This document shows positions 42,478 through 51,285 of a stretch of DNA of 64,000 nucleotides, in pieces. This DNA is from Curtobacterium sp. ISL-83 (GTDB lineage: Bacteria > Actinomycetota > Actinomycetes > Actinomycetales > Microbacteriaceae): contig NZ_JAGGPH010000007.1 in assembly GCF_018613895.1 (NCBI RefSeq), positions 620,001-684,000 on the forward strand. Reading direction: 5' to 3'. The first letter of the stretch is position 1; every line of letters begins with the position of its first letter. The position numbers and the translations under genes were made by a program. Below the pieces are notes generated by a model. It had not been told where the DNA came from. It ran no database searches and saw nothing but the letters and a program-made list of their open reading frames with translations.

Positions 42478-43041
42478 TCAGTCGGGGTGGCGGATGCCGT
42501 GGCTCAGGATCGCGGCCCAGTCGCCGGCCTGCTCGTCGATGCCGGCGGTCACGATGAGGTGGCAGAGCTGCCCGTAGGCCATGAAGCGCTGCACGGCGTC
42601 GTCGTCGGCGCCCGTCCGTCGCTTCGCGAACTGCGTCACCTCGGCCAGGCCGGCGCGGAGTGCCGCGCCGATGTCCGGGATCTCGGCGACGGACTGGGCG
42701 TGGACCTGCAGCATCAGCAGCGTGCGGTCGCGGACCAGCTCGGCGTACGCGCCGCCCATCGCGTCGAGCAGCCCGTCGGGCGAGCGGTCGGAGGCACCGT
42801 CCGCTCCGGCTGCGAGGGCCTCGACGATCTGCTCGAAGCACCGTTCGAGCGCCGTCACGAACAGGGCGTCCTTGCCCGGGAACAGCTTGAACACGTAGGC
42901 GGGGGAGATGCCCGCTGCCTGCGCGACGTCCGCGATGGTGGCTCCGTGGTAGCCGCCCTTCGCGAAGGTCTCGAGAGCGGCGGCGGTCACGAGGGGCCGT
43001 CGACGCTCGGCGGTCGACAGGACCGGTGTTTGCGAAGTCAT
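42478..43041 (-). CDS. TetR-family regulator (paralogue B)
   Basis: 187 residues starting MTSQTPVLSTAERRRPLVTA. ATG 43041 is chosen; an ATG four codons up lies inside the operator. The DNA-binding helices are ALETFAKGGYHGATIADVAQ and AAGISPAYVFKLFPGKDALF, almost the same as paralogue A, and the effector domain shares RDRTLLMLQVHAQSVAE and RFMAYGQLCHLIVTA. The much longer open frame on this strand is a shadow of the oxidoreductase. It is divergent from that oxidoreductase, with one operator-like site between. Paralogues A and B may read each other's sites. Confidence 0.9.
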   Translation of the reverse strand: MTSQTPVLSTAERRRPLVTAAALETFAKGGYHGATIADVAQAAGISPAYVFKLFPGKDALFVTALERCFEQIVEALAAGADGASDRSPDGLLDAMGGAYAELVRDRTLLMLQVHAQSVAEIPDIGAALRAGLAEVTQFAKRRTGADDDAVQRFMAYGQLCHLIVTAGIDEQAGDWAAILSHGIRHPD

Positions 43042-43044
43042 GCG

Positions 43045-43062
43045 AGTGATCATACACTCACT
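43045..43062. promoter_or_regulatory. TetR operator-like palindrome before paralogue B
   Basis: AGTGATCATACACTCACT, the fifth member of the AGTGA-n8-TCACT set, 3 bases from the TetR start, as at 37789, and 58 bases before the oxidoreductase. Confidence 0.65.
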
Positions 43063-43119
43063 ACCCCCGGTGCGTTCACGGAGCGCGACCGAGCCGCCGC
43101 CTGAACGAACGGGGTCACC

Positions 43120-45315
43120 ATGGGAGCACCACAGCACTTCGACGCGGTCGTGGTCGGCAGCGGGTTCGGCGGTGCCGTGACGGCGGCGCGCCTCGCCCAG
43201 GCCGGACTGTCGGTCGCCGTCCTCGAGCGCGGTCGGCGGTGGGAGCCGGGATCGTTCCCGCGCGACGACTCCAGCTTCGACCACGGGTGGCTCTGGTCCA
43301 AGAGCCGCGGGCTCTACGACGTCCGGTGGCTCGGCAAGATGATCGGGGTGCAGGCCGCCGGGTGGGGAGGCGGGTCGCTGGTGTACGCCAACGTGTTCGC
43401 CCGTCCGCCGCACGAGGTCTTCGACGCGTGGCCCGCGGGTTTCGACCGCGCGGCGCTCGATCCCTACTACGACCTGGTCGCGCACATGCTCGGCGTCAGC
43501 CCCGTCGGCACGGATCCCGTCACGGGTGACGTGCCGGCGCGCACGATCGCGATGGAGCAGGCCGCATCGCGGATGCACCGGCCCACAGGGACCGTGCGGC
43601 CGCTCCTCGCGGTGACCTTCGCGCAGGACGGCGCCGCGCCCACCGCGGGCACGTGCACCTTCGTCGGCGAGTGCATGTTCGGGTGCAACCAGGGTGCGAA
43701 GAACAGCGTCGACCGGAACTACCTGGGCGTCGCGGAGCGGTCCGGCGCCACGGCGTTCACGCTCACCGAGGTCGACCGCATCGAGCCCACGGGGACCGGG
43801 TACCGCGTGCACGCAACCGACCTCGCGGCGGGCGAGCACTCCGTGATCACGGCCGACAACGTGTTCCTGGCCGCGGGTGCCGTCGCGACCACGGAGCTGC
43901 TGCTGCGGAACCGTGACCTGCACCAGAGCCTCCCGGCACTGTCCGCGACGCTCGGACACGGGTTCTCCGGCAACGGCGACTTCCTGGCCTTCGTCTCCCG
44001 CCCCCGCACCCAGCTCCAGCCGGGTCGCGGGCCCACGATCACGACCACCACGATCGTGGACTGCCACATCGGCGACGAGAAGGTCTGGTTCCAGGTGCAG
44101 GACGGCGCCTACCCGGAGCAGATCCGCAACCTCGTCCGGTCGCTGAACCCCCTCGGCCAGCGGCGCAGTGTCCTCCGACAGCTCGTCGAGCGCATCGGCG
44201 GGACCGGCCGGGGACCGGCGGCCCGGCCTGGTCGTCGACGGGACCAGACGATGTCGCTGCTCATGATGGGGCGTGACTCGTCGGACGGTGTCCTGTCGCT
44301 CAAGAACAACGGCGAGGCCGCGCTGGAGTGGCGGAACCGACCGAACGCCGCGCTGTACCGGACCCAGATGCGGGCTGCGCGCCAGACCGCCCGTCAGCTC
44401 GGGGGACGGGTGCGGGTCCTGCCGTCGTGGATGTTCCTGCGGACCGGGATCACGGTCCACAACCTCGGCGGTGTCCCGATGGGGACGACCGCCAGCACCG
44501 GGGTCGTCGACCACCACGGGCGGGTGCACGGGTACCCCGGGTTGTACGTGGTCGACGGGAGCGCCGTGCCCGCGGCGACCGGGGTGAACCCGTCCGCGAC
44601 CATCGCGGCCGTCGCCGAGCGTGCGGTGGAGGCCGCGATCCGGGACATCACCGCGGACCCCGAGTGGACGGCCCCGGAACGCAGCGAGGTCCGTCCGACA
44701 GTGGTCCCCGAGGACGCTGCCATGGTCGCGGTGCAGCGCTGGCGAGACGTCCGCGAGCCCGGTCGCGAAGCACGCCCGCTCCCGGTCCACTTCCGCGAGG
44801 TCGTGACGGGGGACGCCACGATGACGGCCCCTGACGGGTCGACGAGCACGCAACGGCTGCGGTTGGGACTCGAGGTCGAAGTGCCCGACACGGCGACCCC
44901 CGCCGGTGTGCCCGCGCCGCCGGCACGGGTCACGGGCGTCGCGGTCTTCGGCGCGACCCGCGTCCAGGTGCGCGGCACGCTCGAGCTCTTCCCCGACGAG
45001 CGCGGCACCCTGATGCAGTACCGGCTCCGGTACACGGACGGTCGCGCGTGCTGGGGGAGTCTGACGGGAGCGAAGACCCACGTCCCTGGCACGCGCCCGA
45101 CCATCGGGGACCTGACACGCCTGCCGGTCGTGATCGACCACCACAAGGACGGCATGGCCCTGACCGGGGGCGGGACGGTGCGCATCTCGTCGTCGGCGCT
45201 CACGCAGTTGCTGCTCTCGGTGCGTGGTGCGGGCGGTTCCTGGCTCGCCTCGGCGGCCACGGTCCTCCGCTTCGGGCGGTACTTCGCGACCTCGGCACTC
45301 CGGAGTGGCCGCTGA
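43120..45315 (+). CDS. GMC-type FAD oxidoreductase (cholesterol-oxidase-like)
   Basis: 731 residues. The N-terminal FAD site is VVVGSGFGGAVTAARLAQ (GxGxxG 13-18), followed by LERGRRWEPG, AAGWGGGSLVYANV and a Cys-rich stretch CTFVGECMFGCNQGAK. The GMC C-terminal signature ends VVDGSAVPAATGVNPSATIA. About 180 further residues form a beta-rich domain with HFREVVTGDATMTAP. This arrangement is that of cholesterol oxidase-like GMC enzymes of actinobacteria. The substrate is unknown; a sterol or hydrophobic alcohol is possible. No signal peptide. The divergent TetR and its operator suggest regulated detoxification or catabolism. Confidence 0.88.
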   Translation: MGAPQHFDAVVVGSGFGGAVTAARLAQAGLSVAVLERGRRWEPGSFPRDDSSFDHGWLWSKSRGLYDVRWLGKMIGVQAAGWGGGSLVYANVFARPPHEVFDAWPAGFDRAALDPYYDLVAHMLGVSPVGTDPVTGDVPARTIAMEQAASRMHRPTGTVRPLLAVTFAQDGAAPTAGTCTFVGECMFGCNQGAKNSVDRNYLGVAERSGATAFTLTEVDRIEPTGTGYRVHATDLAAGEHSVITADNVFLAAGAVATTELLLRNRDLHQSLPALSATLGHGFSGNGDFLAFVSRPRTQLQPGRGPTITTTTIVDCHIGDEKVWFQVQDGAYPEQIRNLVRSLNPLGQRRSVLRQLVERIGGTGRGPAARPGRRRDQTMSLLMMGRDSSDGVLSLKNNGEAALEWRNRPNAALYRTQMRAARQTARQLGGRVRVLPSWMFLRTGITVHNLGGVPMGTTASTGVVDHHGRVHGYPGLYVVDGSAVPAATGVNPSATIAAVAERAVEAAIRDITADPEWTAPERSEVRPTVVPEDAAMVAVQRWRDVREPGREARPLPVHFREVVTGDATMTAPDGSTSTQRLRLGLEVEVPDTATPAGVPAPPARVTGVAVFGATRVQVRGTLELFPDERGTLMQYRLRYTDGRACWGSLTGAKTHVPGTRPTIGDLTRLPVVIDHHKDGMALTGGGTVRISSSALTQLLLSVRGAGGSWLASAATVLRFGRYFATSALRSGR

Positions 45316-45326
45316 GGCGAGGCGGC

Positions 45327-46070
45327 TCAGGCCGACGAGGTGGAGGCCGTCGGCACGCTGGCAGGACGGACTCCGGCAGGAAGAACGCCGGCATGGAGGG
45401 CACCGGCACGACGGACACCGGCAGGGTGGCCGCCGGCCACCCCACCACCGGCCCCGGACGGGAACGGCCGGCGGAGTTCGCGGGTGAGTCGCAGCCCGTA
45501 CTCGCGGACGGCGTGGTCGAGCAGGGCACCGGACGGTCCGACCGCGCCGACGACGAGCCGGTGTCCACGCCCGTGGATCGTCCACCGGCTGACCCCATCT
45601 GTGCCGATCGTGGCCGGCGCGCCCAGGACGGACCGCCGGATCGCGTCGTCGGTGTCCCGCGACAGCGGAGCGGTCGTCTCGTGCACGCGGACGTCGTGCA
45701 CACCCGCCGGTCCGACGGGAACCGACACGAGGAAGGCGAGCCCGTTCGTCGCCGCAGCGAGCGGGGCCAGGCGATCGCGCACGAGGGTCCCGATGGTGGT
45801 CGAGAAGTGCTGTGGGAGGAGGGCGTCCGGGTTCGCGAGGGTCGGTCCCAGCCCGACGCCGAAGCGGTTCGTCACCGTGATCGTGCCGGCGGCCTCCAGC
45901 GTGGCGAGCCCGTGCCGGAAGGCCGCGTCCGTCCCACCGACCTGCTCGGCGAGCACGCGGCGGTCGATCGGCCGGTCCGATCCGGCCAGGACCCGGAGCA
46001 CGGTGCCGGCAGCGGGCGTCCGGCCCGAGTCGCCGGTCGCGCCGCTCCAGTCGGTCGCTCCGTTTGTCAC
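45327..46070 (-). CDS. IclR-like transcriptional regulator
   Basis: 247 residues from GTG 46070. A winged helix at the N-terminus (VLRVLAGSDRPIDRRVLAEQ, then ATLEAAGTITVTNRFGVGLG) leads to an IclR-type effector region (RLAPLAAATNGLAFLVSVPV, HDVRVHETTAPLS, LLDHAVREYGLRLTRELRR). The last 45 residues are a low-complexity Ala/Gly/His/Pro tail made of degenerate repeats (AGVRRAG, AGVLPAG). No ribosome site lies upstream. The start abuts the 19-bp TCACCA-n7-CAGTGA element, exactly as in the CGNR gene, suggesting a leaderless mRNA and shared control. Confidence 0.75.
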   Translation of the reverse strand: MTNGATDWSGATGDSGRTPAAGTVLRVLAGSDRPIDRRVLAEQVGGTDAAFRHGLATLEAAGTITVTNRFGVGLGPTLANPDALLPQHFSTTIGTLVRDRLAPLAAATNGLAFLVSVPVGPAGVHDVRVHETTAPLSRDTDDAIRRSVLGAPATIGTDGVSRWTIHGRGHRLVVGAVGPSGALLDHAVREYGLRLTRELRRPFPSGAGGGVAGGHPAGVRRAGALHAGVLPAGVRPASVPTASTSSA

Positions 46071-46071
46071 G

Positions 46072-46090
46072 TCACCATTCTGACCAGTGA
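46072..46090. promoter_or_regulatory. 19-bp TCACCA-n7-CAGTGA element, copy 3
   Basis: TCACCATTCTGACCAGTGA, 1 base before GTG 46070. On the minus strand CAGAAT falls at the -10 position for a leaderless start. Spacing is identical to copy 1. Confidence 0.55.
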
Positions 46091-46194
46091 CGTGAACGGG
46101 TGCAAGGGGCGTGCCTCCAGGCCATCAGGCGCACGACGGACGGCCCACGGCCGACGGGGGAGCCGTCGGCCGTCGGCCGTGTTCATCGGGGGTG

Positions 46195-46596
46195 TCAGCG
46201 CCACAGGTAGAGGTGCCCGTCGGTGAGGACGGCCCGCCACTCCCCGCAGGCGCGGATCGGCGTGTGCGTGAACTCCGGCCAGGTCCCGCCGCCGTCCCAC
46301 GCCTGCGAGTAGCGCGCCGCCGTGCACGTGACGGGGAGCGCGGTACCGGCCGGGACGCGGGCGTCGATCTTGAGCCCGTCCACGTCGCTGTTCTCGCCCG
46401 GCTGCTTCACCGTGATGTCGGTGGCGGTCGCGGGGAACCACGACGGCCGGTCCGATGCCGGCACGGCGTCAGGGCGTGCGTAGTGCTCGGTGAGCGTCTT
46501 GCCCTGCGCCTCGGCGAGCATCGCTCCCGGCGACATCTGGAAGGCGCGGCCGAGTCCGAGGACGCTGCCGAGGACGATCAGGACCGCGAGGCCCAT
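46195..46596 (-). CDS. Membrane-anchored protein after the FtsX exporter, possibly frameshifted
   Basis: 133 residues from ATG 46596: a hydrophobic helix (MGLAVLIVLGSVLGLG), then an extracellular domain with two Cys and the ending GEWRAVLTDGHLYLWR. In frame upstream, protein-like codons continue (PLPRPRRRSRRRTLFFVIA) without any start. The neighbouring frame has a GTG at 46672 that overlaps the permease stop and reads MNHETAP. A one-base slip in the C-rich run near 46650 would join the two into a normal Arg-rich inner tail plus helix. So either the gene is frameshifted or translation starts at 46596. Family unknown; the partner is the ABC exporter. Confidence 0.6.
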   Translation of the reverse strand: MGLAVLIVLGSVLGLGRAFQMSPGAMLAEAQGKTLTEHYARPDAVPASDRPSWFPATATDITVKQPGENSDVDGLKIDARVPAGTALPVTCTAARYSQAWDGGGTWPEFTHTPIRACGEWRAVLTDGHLYLWR

Positions 46597-46668
46597 CGCG
46601 ATGACGAAGAAGAGCGTCCGGCGCCGTGAGCGTCGGCGGGGGCGCGGGAGCGGGGGCGGTTTCGTGGT

Positions 46669-48183
46669 TCACGGGGTCTCCTGGAGGGATCGGGTGAGGA
46701 AGGCCGACGACGAGGAGCGTCGGGCATGGACGACGGGCGCGCGGCTGACGGCGAAGGTCAGCGCGGCGACCGCGATGAGCACGACCGGGACGAACCAGAT
46801 CGGTGCGAGTGGGACCGTGACCCTGCTGTTCAGGGTCGACGCCAGCAGCGTCTGCACCCCGCTCCAGCCGAGGACCGCGCCCAGGCCGAGTCCGGCGACG
46901 GTCGCGGACCCGACCAGGAGCGCGGCCTCGACGAGGAGCATGCGGCCGGCCCGGGTCACGGTGAGGCCGAGCACGCGGAGCACGGCGAGGTCACGCTGAC
47001 GGAGGTGTGCGTCGAGCGCCACGTTCTGGGCGATGCCGACCGCGGAGATGACGGCGATGCTGATGGTGAGGGCGCTCAGCAGCGGGATGATGCCGCTCAG
47101 GACCTCGGCGGCGGCCGACGACTGCGAGGTCCCGGCGTACTCGGCGACCAGCGCACCGCGGAGGGTGGCGGACGCCACCGCGAACATCGTCAGGACGGTG
47201 ACGCTCATGAGCACACCGACGGCAGCGCGACCGGTCCTGGCCGGGTACTGCAGCAGGTTGCTGCCCGCGACCCGGACCGACGGTGACCGCCTGCCCAGCC
47301 GGCGGCTGACACCGCGGATCACCGTCGTGATGATCGGCGTCGCGGCGCGGACGATGCCGAGCGCGGCGAGGACGCCACCGACCATCGCGAAGAGCACGGC
47401 GAAGGGCGTCACGAACCCCACCGCGAGACCGAGCGCGAGGAACACGCTCGCCCCGGTGAAGAGCAGCAGGTGGCGTCCGGAGAAGCGCGCGGCATCGTGC
47501 TCCGTGTCGCCGTCGCGCTGGTGCTCGGCGGCACTGAAGGCCTGCGCCGGTGCCACCGAGAGGACGCCCCGGAACCCGACCCGTGCCGCGGAACGGGCGC
47601 CGAGCACGAGCACCACGAGCGGGACCACGGCGAGCGGCTGGAGGACCGCGGAGGGGGACATCCCCTCGAGGAGACCGCCGCGGCCCGACGACAGCGCCAC
47701 GATCCCGATCCCGACGCCCAGACCGACGAGCGCCCCGGCGAGCGCGCTCCACACCGCGCGACGGGTGGCCGAACCGACGAGTCGGCCGTACTCGGCGGTC
47801 GCGGTCGACCCGAGGAGTCGTCGGAGTGCGACCTCGCGGACCTGCATCGCCGCCATCAGGATGAAGGCGTTGGTCACCGAGCTGGTCGACACGACGGCGG
47901 CGATCGCCACGAAGGCGACCGTGAGCAGCGCGAGGATCACGATGGTCATCGGGTTCGCGCCGAAGCCGGAACCCGCGACGCCCTGCGTGATCACCGAGGT
48001 CAGCCCGACGACGACCGTCACGAACGCCCCGCCGAGTGCGACCACCACGTTGTCGGCACCGAGGCGGCGACGGCTCGTCGGGCGGCGACCGGCCAGGCGA
48101 CCGCCGGGGCTCCCGGCCAGCCGGCGGCTGAGGCCTCCTGCCAGGCGACCCCTGCGGGCATCAGCCCGGTGGACCCCGGTCAA
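46669..48183 (-). CDS. ABC transporter permease, FtsX/MacB type
   Basis: 504 residues with about eight membrane helices in two sets of four. The FtsX-like block lies at the C-terminus (TISIAVISAVGIAQNVALDA, then LRQRDLAVLRVLGLTVTRAG), the coupling segment ahead of the last helices. A basic N-terminal tail of about 40 residues precedes the first helix. TTG 48183 overlaps the ATPase stop, so the genes are coupled. Such systems export peptides or lipoproteins or act as mechanotransmitting machines at the envelope; the substrate is not evident. Confidence 0.88.
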   Translation of the reverse strand: MTGVHRADARRGRLAGGLSRRLAGSPGGRLAGRRPTSRRRLGADNVVVALGGAFVTVVVGLTSVITQGVAGSGFGANPMTIVILALLTVAFVAIAAVVSTSSVTNAFILMAAMQVREVALRRLLGSTATAEYGRLVGSATRRAVWSALAGALVGLGVGIGIVALSSGRGGLLEGMSPSAVLQPLAVVPLVVLVLGARSAARVGFRGVLSVAPAQAFSAAEHQRDGDTEHDAARFSGRHLLLFTGASVFLALGLAVGFVTPFAVLFAMVGGVLAALGIVRAATPIITTVIRGVSRRLGRRSPSVRVAGSNLLQYPARTGRAAVGVLMSVTVLTMFAVASATLRGALVAEYAGTSQSSAAAEVLSGIIPLLSALTISIAVISAVGIAQNVALDAHLRQRDLAVLRVLGLTVTRAGRMLLVEAALLVGSATVAGLGLGAVLGWSGVQTLLASTLNSRVTVPLAPIWFVPVVLIAVAALTFAVSRAPVVHARRSSSSAFLTRSLQETP

Positions 48184-48926
48184 CGGACCGTCTCCACGAG
48201 CGTCTGGGCGATCGCGGCCGCGGAGGCGCGGGGGAGCTCCTGCACGACCGAGCCGTTCCGGAGGAACACCACACGGTCCGCAGCGCTCGCCGCGGTCGGG
48301 TCGTGGGTCACCATGACCACGCCGGCACCGCCGTCGTGCGCGGCCTCGGCGAGGATGTGCAGCACCGCACGCCCGGTCTCGACGTCCAGGTTCCCCGTCG
48401 GCTCGTCCGCGAAGACGACTGCCGGCCGGTGCACCAGGGCGCGGGCGATCGCGACGCGCTGCTGCTGCCCGCCGGACAGCGCGCCCGGCTTCCGCTGCAG
48501 GAGGTCCGTGATCCCCAGGCGGCGCAGCAGTTGCGCCCGGAACGCCGGGTCGACCGCGAGCGGGGTGTCACCGAGGGTCGCCGGGAGGTCGACGTTCTCC
48601 TCGACCGTCAACGAGCCCAGCAGGTTGAACGCCTGGAAGACGAACCCCATGCGGCTGTGGCGGATCCGGGTGATCTCGTCGTCGGACGAGCCGGTGATCC
48701 GGACGCCGTCGAGCGTGACGTGCCCGGCGTCCGGTTCGTCGAGGCCGGACAGCAGGTTCATCAGCGTCGACTTGCCGGACCCGCTGGGGCCCATCACGGC
48801 GACGAACTCACCGCGGGCGACGGTCAGGGTCACGTCGCGGACGGCCCGGACGGTGGACTCGCCGGAGGTGAAGGTGCGGGAGACGCCGAGGGCCTCGGCG
48901 ACCGCAGGGGCGGGGGTGATCGTCAT
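48180..48926 (-). CDS. ABC transporter ATPase, LolD/MacB type
   Basis: 248 residues from ATG 48926 with GGAAG upstream; the frame is open further, but those codons lack support. Walker A is GPSGSGKST, the Q-loop FVFQAFNLLGSLTVEENV, the signature LSGGQQQR, Walker B VVFADEPTGNLD and the switch His VMVTHD. The VRDVTLTVARGEFVAVMG start and the MGFVFQ block place it in the LolD/MacB subfamily, which pairs with FtsX-like permeases. The gene order ATPase, permease, small anchored protein suggests one exporter operon. Confidence 0.93.
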   Translation of the reverse strand: MTITPAPAVAEALGVSRTFTSGESTVRAVRDVTLTVARGEFVAVMGPSGSGKSTLMNLLSGLDEPDAGHVTLDGVRITGSSDDEITRIRHSRMGFVFQAFNLLGSLTVEENVDLPATLGDTPLAVDPAFRAQLLRRLGITDLLQRKPGALSGGQQQRVAIARALVHRPAVVFADEPTGNLDVETGRAVLHILAEAAHDGGAGVVMVTHDPTAASAADRVVFLRNGSVVQELPRASAAAIAQTLVETVR

Positions 48927-49285
48927 GGTGGTGTCTTCCGGTCGGGATGTTGCGGCGGAACGGTCCTGGGCGGTGCGCCCAGTGGAGTGACCAGCCATGC
49001 ACCAGCCTCCCGGGCGGGCGCGCCGGTGCCCATCGGGCTGCCCTCCTTCCCCGCCCGGGGGTTAGCCCCCGCGCGGATCCGCCGGACGGGAGGCGCGGTG
49101 CCAGCCGACACCGCGCCTCCCGTCCGGTCGAGATCCCGTCCGACGCGTCCTGCGGATGATGCCGTCCGTGGTCGGGAGTACGCTCTCGCCATCCCAACCC
49201 AGCGGCCGACGACGCCCGCGCCGAGGACACCGACGTCCTCTCGCGGTGCGGGACGGCCGCACCTCTGCACGGAAGCAGGTCAACG
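48927..49285. other. Divergent intergenic region with a hairpin
   Basis: About 360 bases between two divergent genes. Only the 49082-49127 palindrome stands out. No promoter could be fixed with confidence; the rest shows no protein-like frame. Confidence 0.5.
49082..49127. repeat. GGGAGG-family palindrome in a divergent promoter region
   Basis: A 19-bp perfect stem (ccggacgggaggcgcggtg and complement) with an 8-base loop. It lies upstream of both flanking genes, so it terminates neither, unlike its relatives. Confidence 0.75.
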
Positions 49286-51151
49286 GTGACACCCTTCGCT
49301 CCAGTACCCCTCGGGAGAGCACGGACGAGTCGACGCGTGATCGGCGCAGCGGTCGCGCTGAGCGCCGCAGCGCTCGGCGTCCTCGCGACGACGCAGACCG
49401 CCGTCGCTGCCCCGCCCGCCCCGTCCACGGACCTCGGCCCCAACGTGGTCGTCTTCTCGCCCGACATGCCGCAGGCCGACATCCAGGCGAAGGTCGACGC
49501 GATCTACAGCCAGCAGGTCGACAACGAGATGGGCACGGCCCGGTACGCGCTGTTCTTCAAGCCCGGGACGTACGGGTCGGCGGCAAACCCGCTCGACATC
49601 CGTGTGGGCTACTACACCGAGGTCGACGGCCTCGGGCAGGACCCGACGGGCGTGACGATCAACGGTGGCGTCACCGCGACGGGCAAGGACGGCAGCGGCG
49701 CACTCGACACGTTCTGGCGCTCCGTGTCGAACCTGACCATCCACGTGGTGCCGACGGCGGACGCGTGCCACACCGGCAACGAGATGTGGGCCGTGTCCCA
49801 GGCCGCGCCGATGCGACGCGTGGACGTCAAGGACTACACGACGTTCATGCCGTACTGCGAGAACCCGAACTACGCCAGTGGCGGGTTCGTCGCCGACTCG
49901 AAGCTCGAGGGCGGGGCGCTGAACGGCTCGCAGCAGCAGTTCTACGTGCGCAACACCGACCTCGGCACCGGCTGGTCGAACGGCGTGTGGAACCAGGTGT
50001 TCTCGGGTGACGTGAACGCCCCGGCGCAGGCGTTCCCGGCGCAGCCGTACACGACGCTGACGGCGACGCCGGCGTCCCGCGAGAAGCCGTACCTGTACGT
50101 CGACGCGAACGGCGCCTACCGCGTCTTCGTGCCGAGCGCGCAGACGAACTCCGTCGGCACGACCTGGGCGAACGGCCACACCCCCGGCACGTCGCTGCCG
50201 CTCAGCAGCTTCTTCGTCGCGCACCCGTCGGACTCGATCGCGAAGATCAACTCGGCCCTCGCGCAGGGCAAGAACCTGCTCGTCACGCCGGGCGTCTACG
50301 ACGTCGCGCAGAGCATCGCCGTGAAGCGCGCCGACACGGTCGTGCTGGGCCTCGGCCTCGCGACCCTGACCGCGCAGAACGGCGCCGTCCCGATGACGGT
50401 CGCCGACGTCCGGGGAGTCGACGTCGCCGGCCTGACGTTCGACGCCGGCACGGTGAACTCGCCGACGCTGCTGCGCATCGGCACCGGGCACCACAAGGGC
50501 GGCCCCCACGTCGCGAGTGCTGCTGACCCGACGGCCCTGCAGGACGTGTTCTTCCGCATCGGTGGTCCGCACGTCGGCAAGGCCACGACGAGCCTCGAGG
50601 TCAACTCCGACCACACGATCCTCGACGACATCTGGGCGTGGCGCGCTGACCACGGCGTCGCCGGGTCCGTGGGGTGGACGGTCAACACCGCAGCCACGGG
50701 CGTCGTGGTGAACGGTGACGACGTCACCGCCACCGGCCTGTTCGTCGAGCACTACCAGCAGTACAACGTGGTGTGGAACGGGGAGCGCGGTCGGACCGTG
50801 TTCTTCCAGAACGAGCTGCCGTACGACGCTCCGAACCAGGCCGCGTGGCAGCACGACGGTCTGAACGGCTGGGCCGCGTACAAGGTCTCGGACCGCGTCC
50901 GCACCCACGAGGCATGGGGGCTCGGCAGCTACATCTTCACGAACGTCGACCCGACGCTGCACGCCACCCAGTCGTTCGAGGTCCCGAACACCCCGGGCGT
51001 CGTGATGCACGACATGACGACCGTCGCGCTCAACACGAACGCGGGGACGATCGACCACGTCGTCGACGGTGTGGGTCCGGCGGCCACGGGCGCGGTGTCC
51101 GGGAAGCCGCAGACGGTCACCACGTACTCGAACGGCGTCGCCCAGTACTGA
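49286..51151 (+). CDS. Secreted beta-helix protein, GH55-like
   Basis: 621 residues with a long signal peptide (RRVIGAAVALSAAALGVLAT, cleaved near AVAAPP). Two pectate-lyase-like halves are visible: VVVFSPDMPQADIQAKVDAI through SVSNLTIHV, and TSLPLSSFFVAHPSDSIAKI through TSLEVNSDHTILDDIWAWRAD. The second half ends FFQNELPYDAPNQAAWQHDG. This twin beta-helix plan is that of GH55-like proteins, often labelled adenylyl cyclase or coagulation factor domain in other genomes without support. A polysaccharide substrate is likely. I cannot name the catalytic residue. The start GTG 49286 lies after CAACG, a weak site. Confidence 0.75.
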   Translation: MTPFAPVPLGRARTSRRVIGAAVALSAAALGVLATTQTAVAAPPAPSTDLGPNVVVFSPDMPQADIQAKVDAIYSQQVDNEMGTARYALFFKPGTYGSAANPLDIRVGYYTEVDGLGQDPTGVTINGGVTATGKDGSGALDTFWRSVSNLTIHVVPTADACHTGNEMWAVSQAAPMRRVDVKDYTTFMPYCENPNYASGGFVADSKLEGGALNGSQQQFYVRNTDLGTGWSNGVWNQVFSGDVNAPAQAFPAQPYTTLTATPASREKPYLYVDANGAYRVFVPSAQTNSVGTTWANGHTPGTSLPLSSFFVAHPSDSIAKINSALAQGKNLLVTPGVYDVAQSIAVKRADTVVLGLGLATLTAQNGAVPMTVADVRGVDVAGLTFDAGTVNSPTLLRIGTGHHKGGPHVASAADPTALQDVFFRIGGPHVGKATTSLEVNSDHTILDDIWAWRADHGVAGSVGWTVNTAATGVVVNGDDVTATGLFVEHYQQYNVVWNGERGRTVFFQNELPYDAPNQAAWQHDGLNGWAAYKVSDRVRTHEAWGLGSYIFTNVDPTLHATQSFEVPNTPGVVMHDMTTVALNTNAGTIDHVVDGVGPAATGAVSGKPQTVTTYSNGVAQY

Positions 51152-51166
51152 CCGGCGCTGGACGAC

Positions 51167-51200
51167 CAGGAGGCCCCGGGCACGTGCCCGGGGCCTCCTG
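51167..51200. terminator. Terminator between the beta-helix gene and msrA
   Basis: A 34-base perfect palindrome (caggaggccccgggcac and complement), 15 bases after the stop, between convergent genes. Confidence 0.8.
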
Positions 51201-51285
51201 CGTTCGTCGGTCTCACCGGTGCGTCACCGTCGCCGGTACGCCGGCAGCGGCGTCGGCGGCGGCGGCGGCGGCGGCGGTGTCGGTG

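Noticed and set aside
42478-45585. A 1035-codon minus-strand open frame
   Set aside because: Only its last 187 codons are the TetR gene; the rest mirrors the GMC oxidoreductase gene on the other strand and is Arg/His/Pro-rich.
51240-51282. A GGC-rich trinucleotide run after the beta-helix gene
   Set aside because: A simple GC microsatellite between convergent genes with no structure beyond that.
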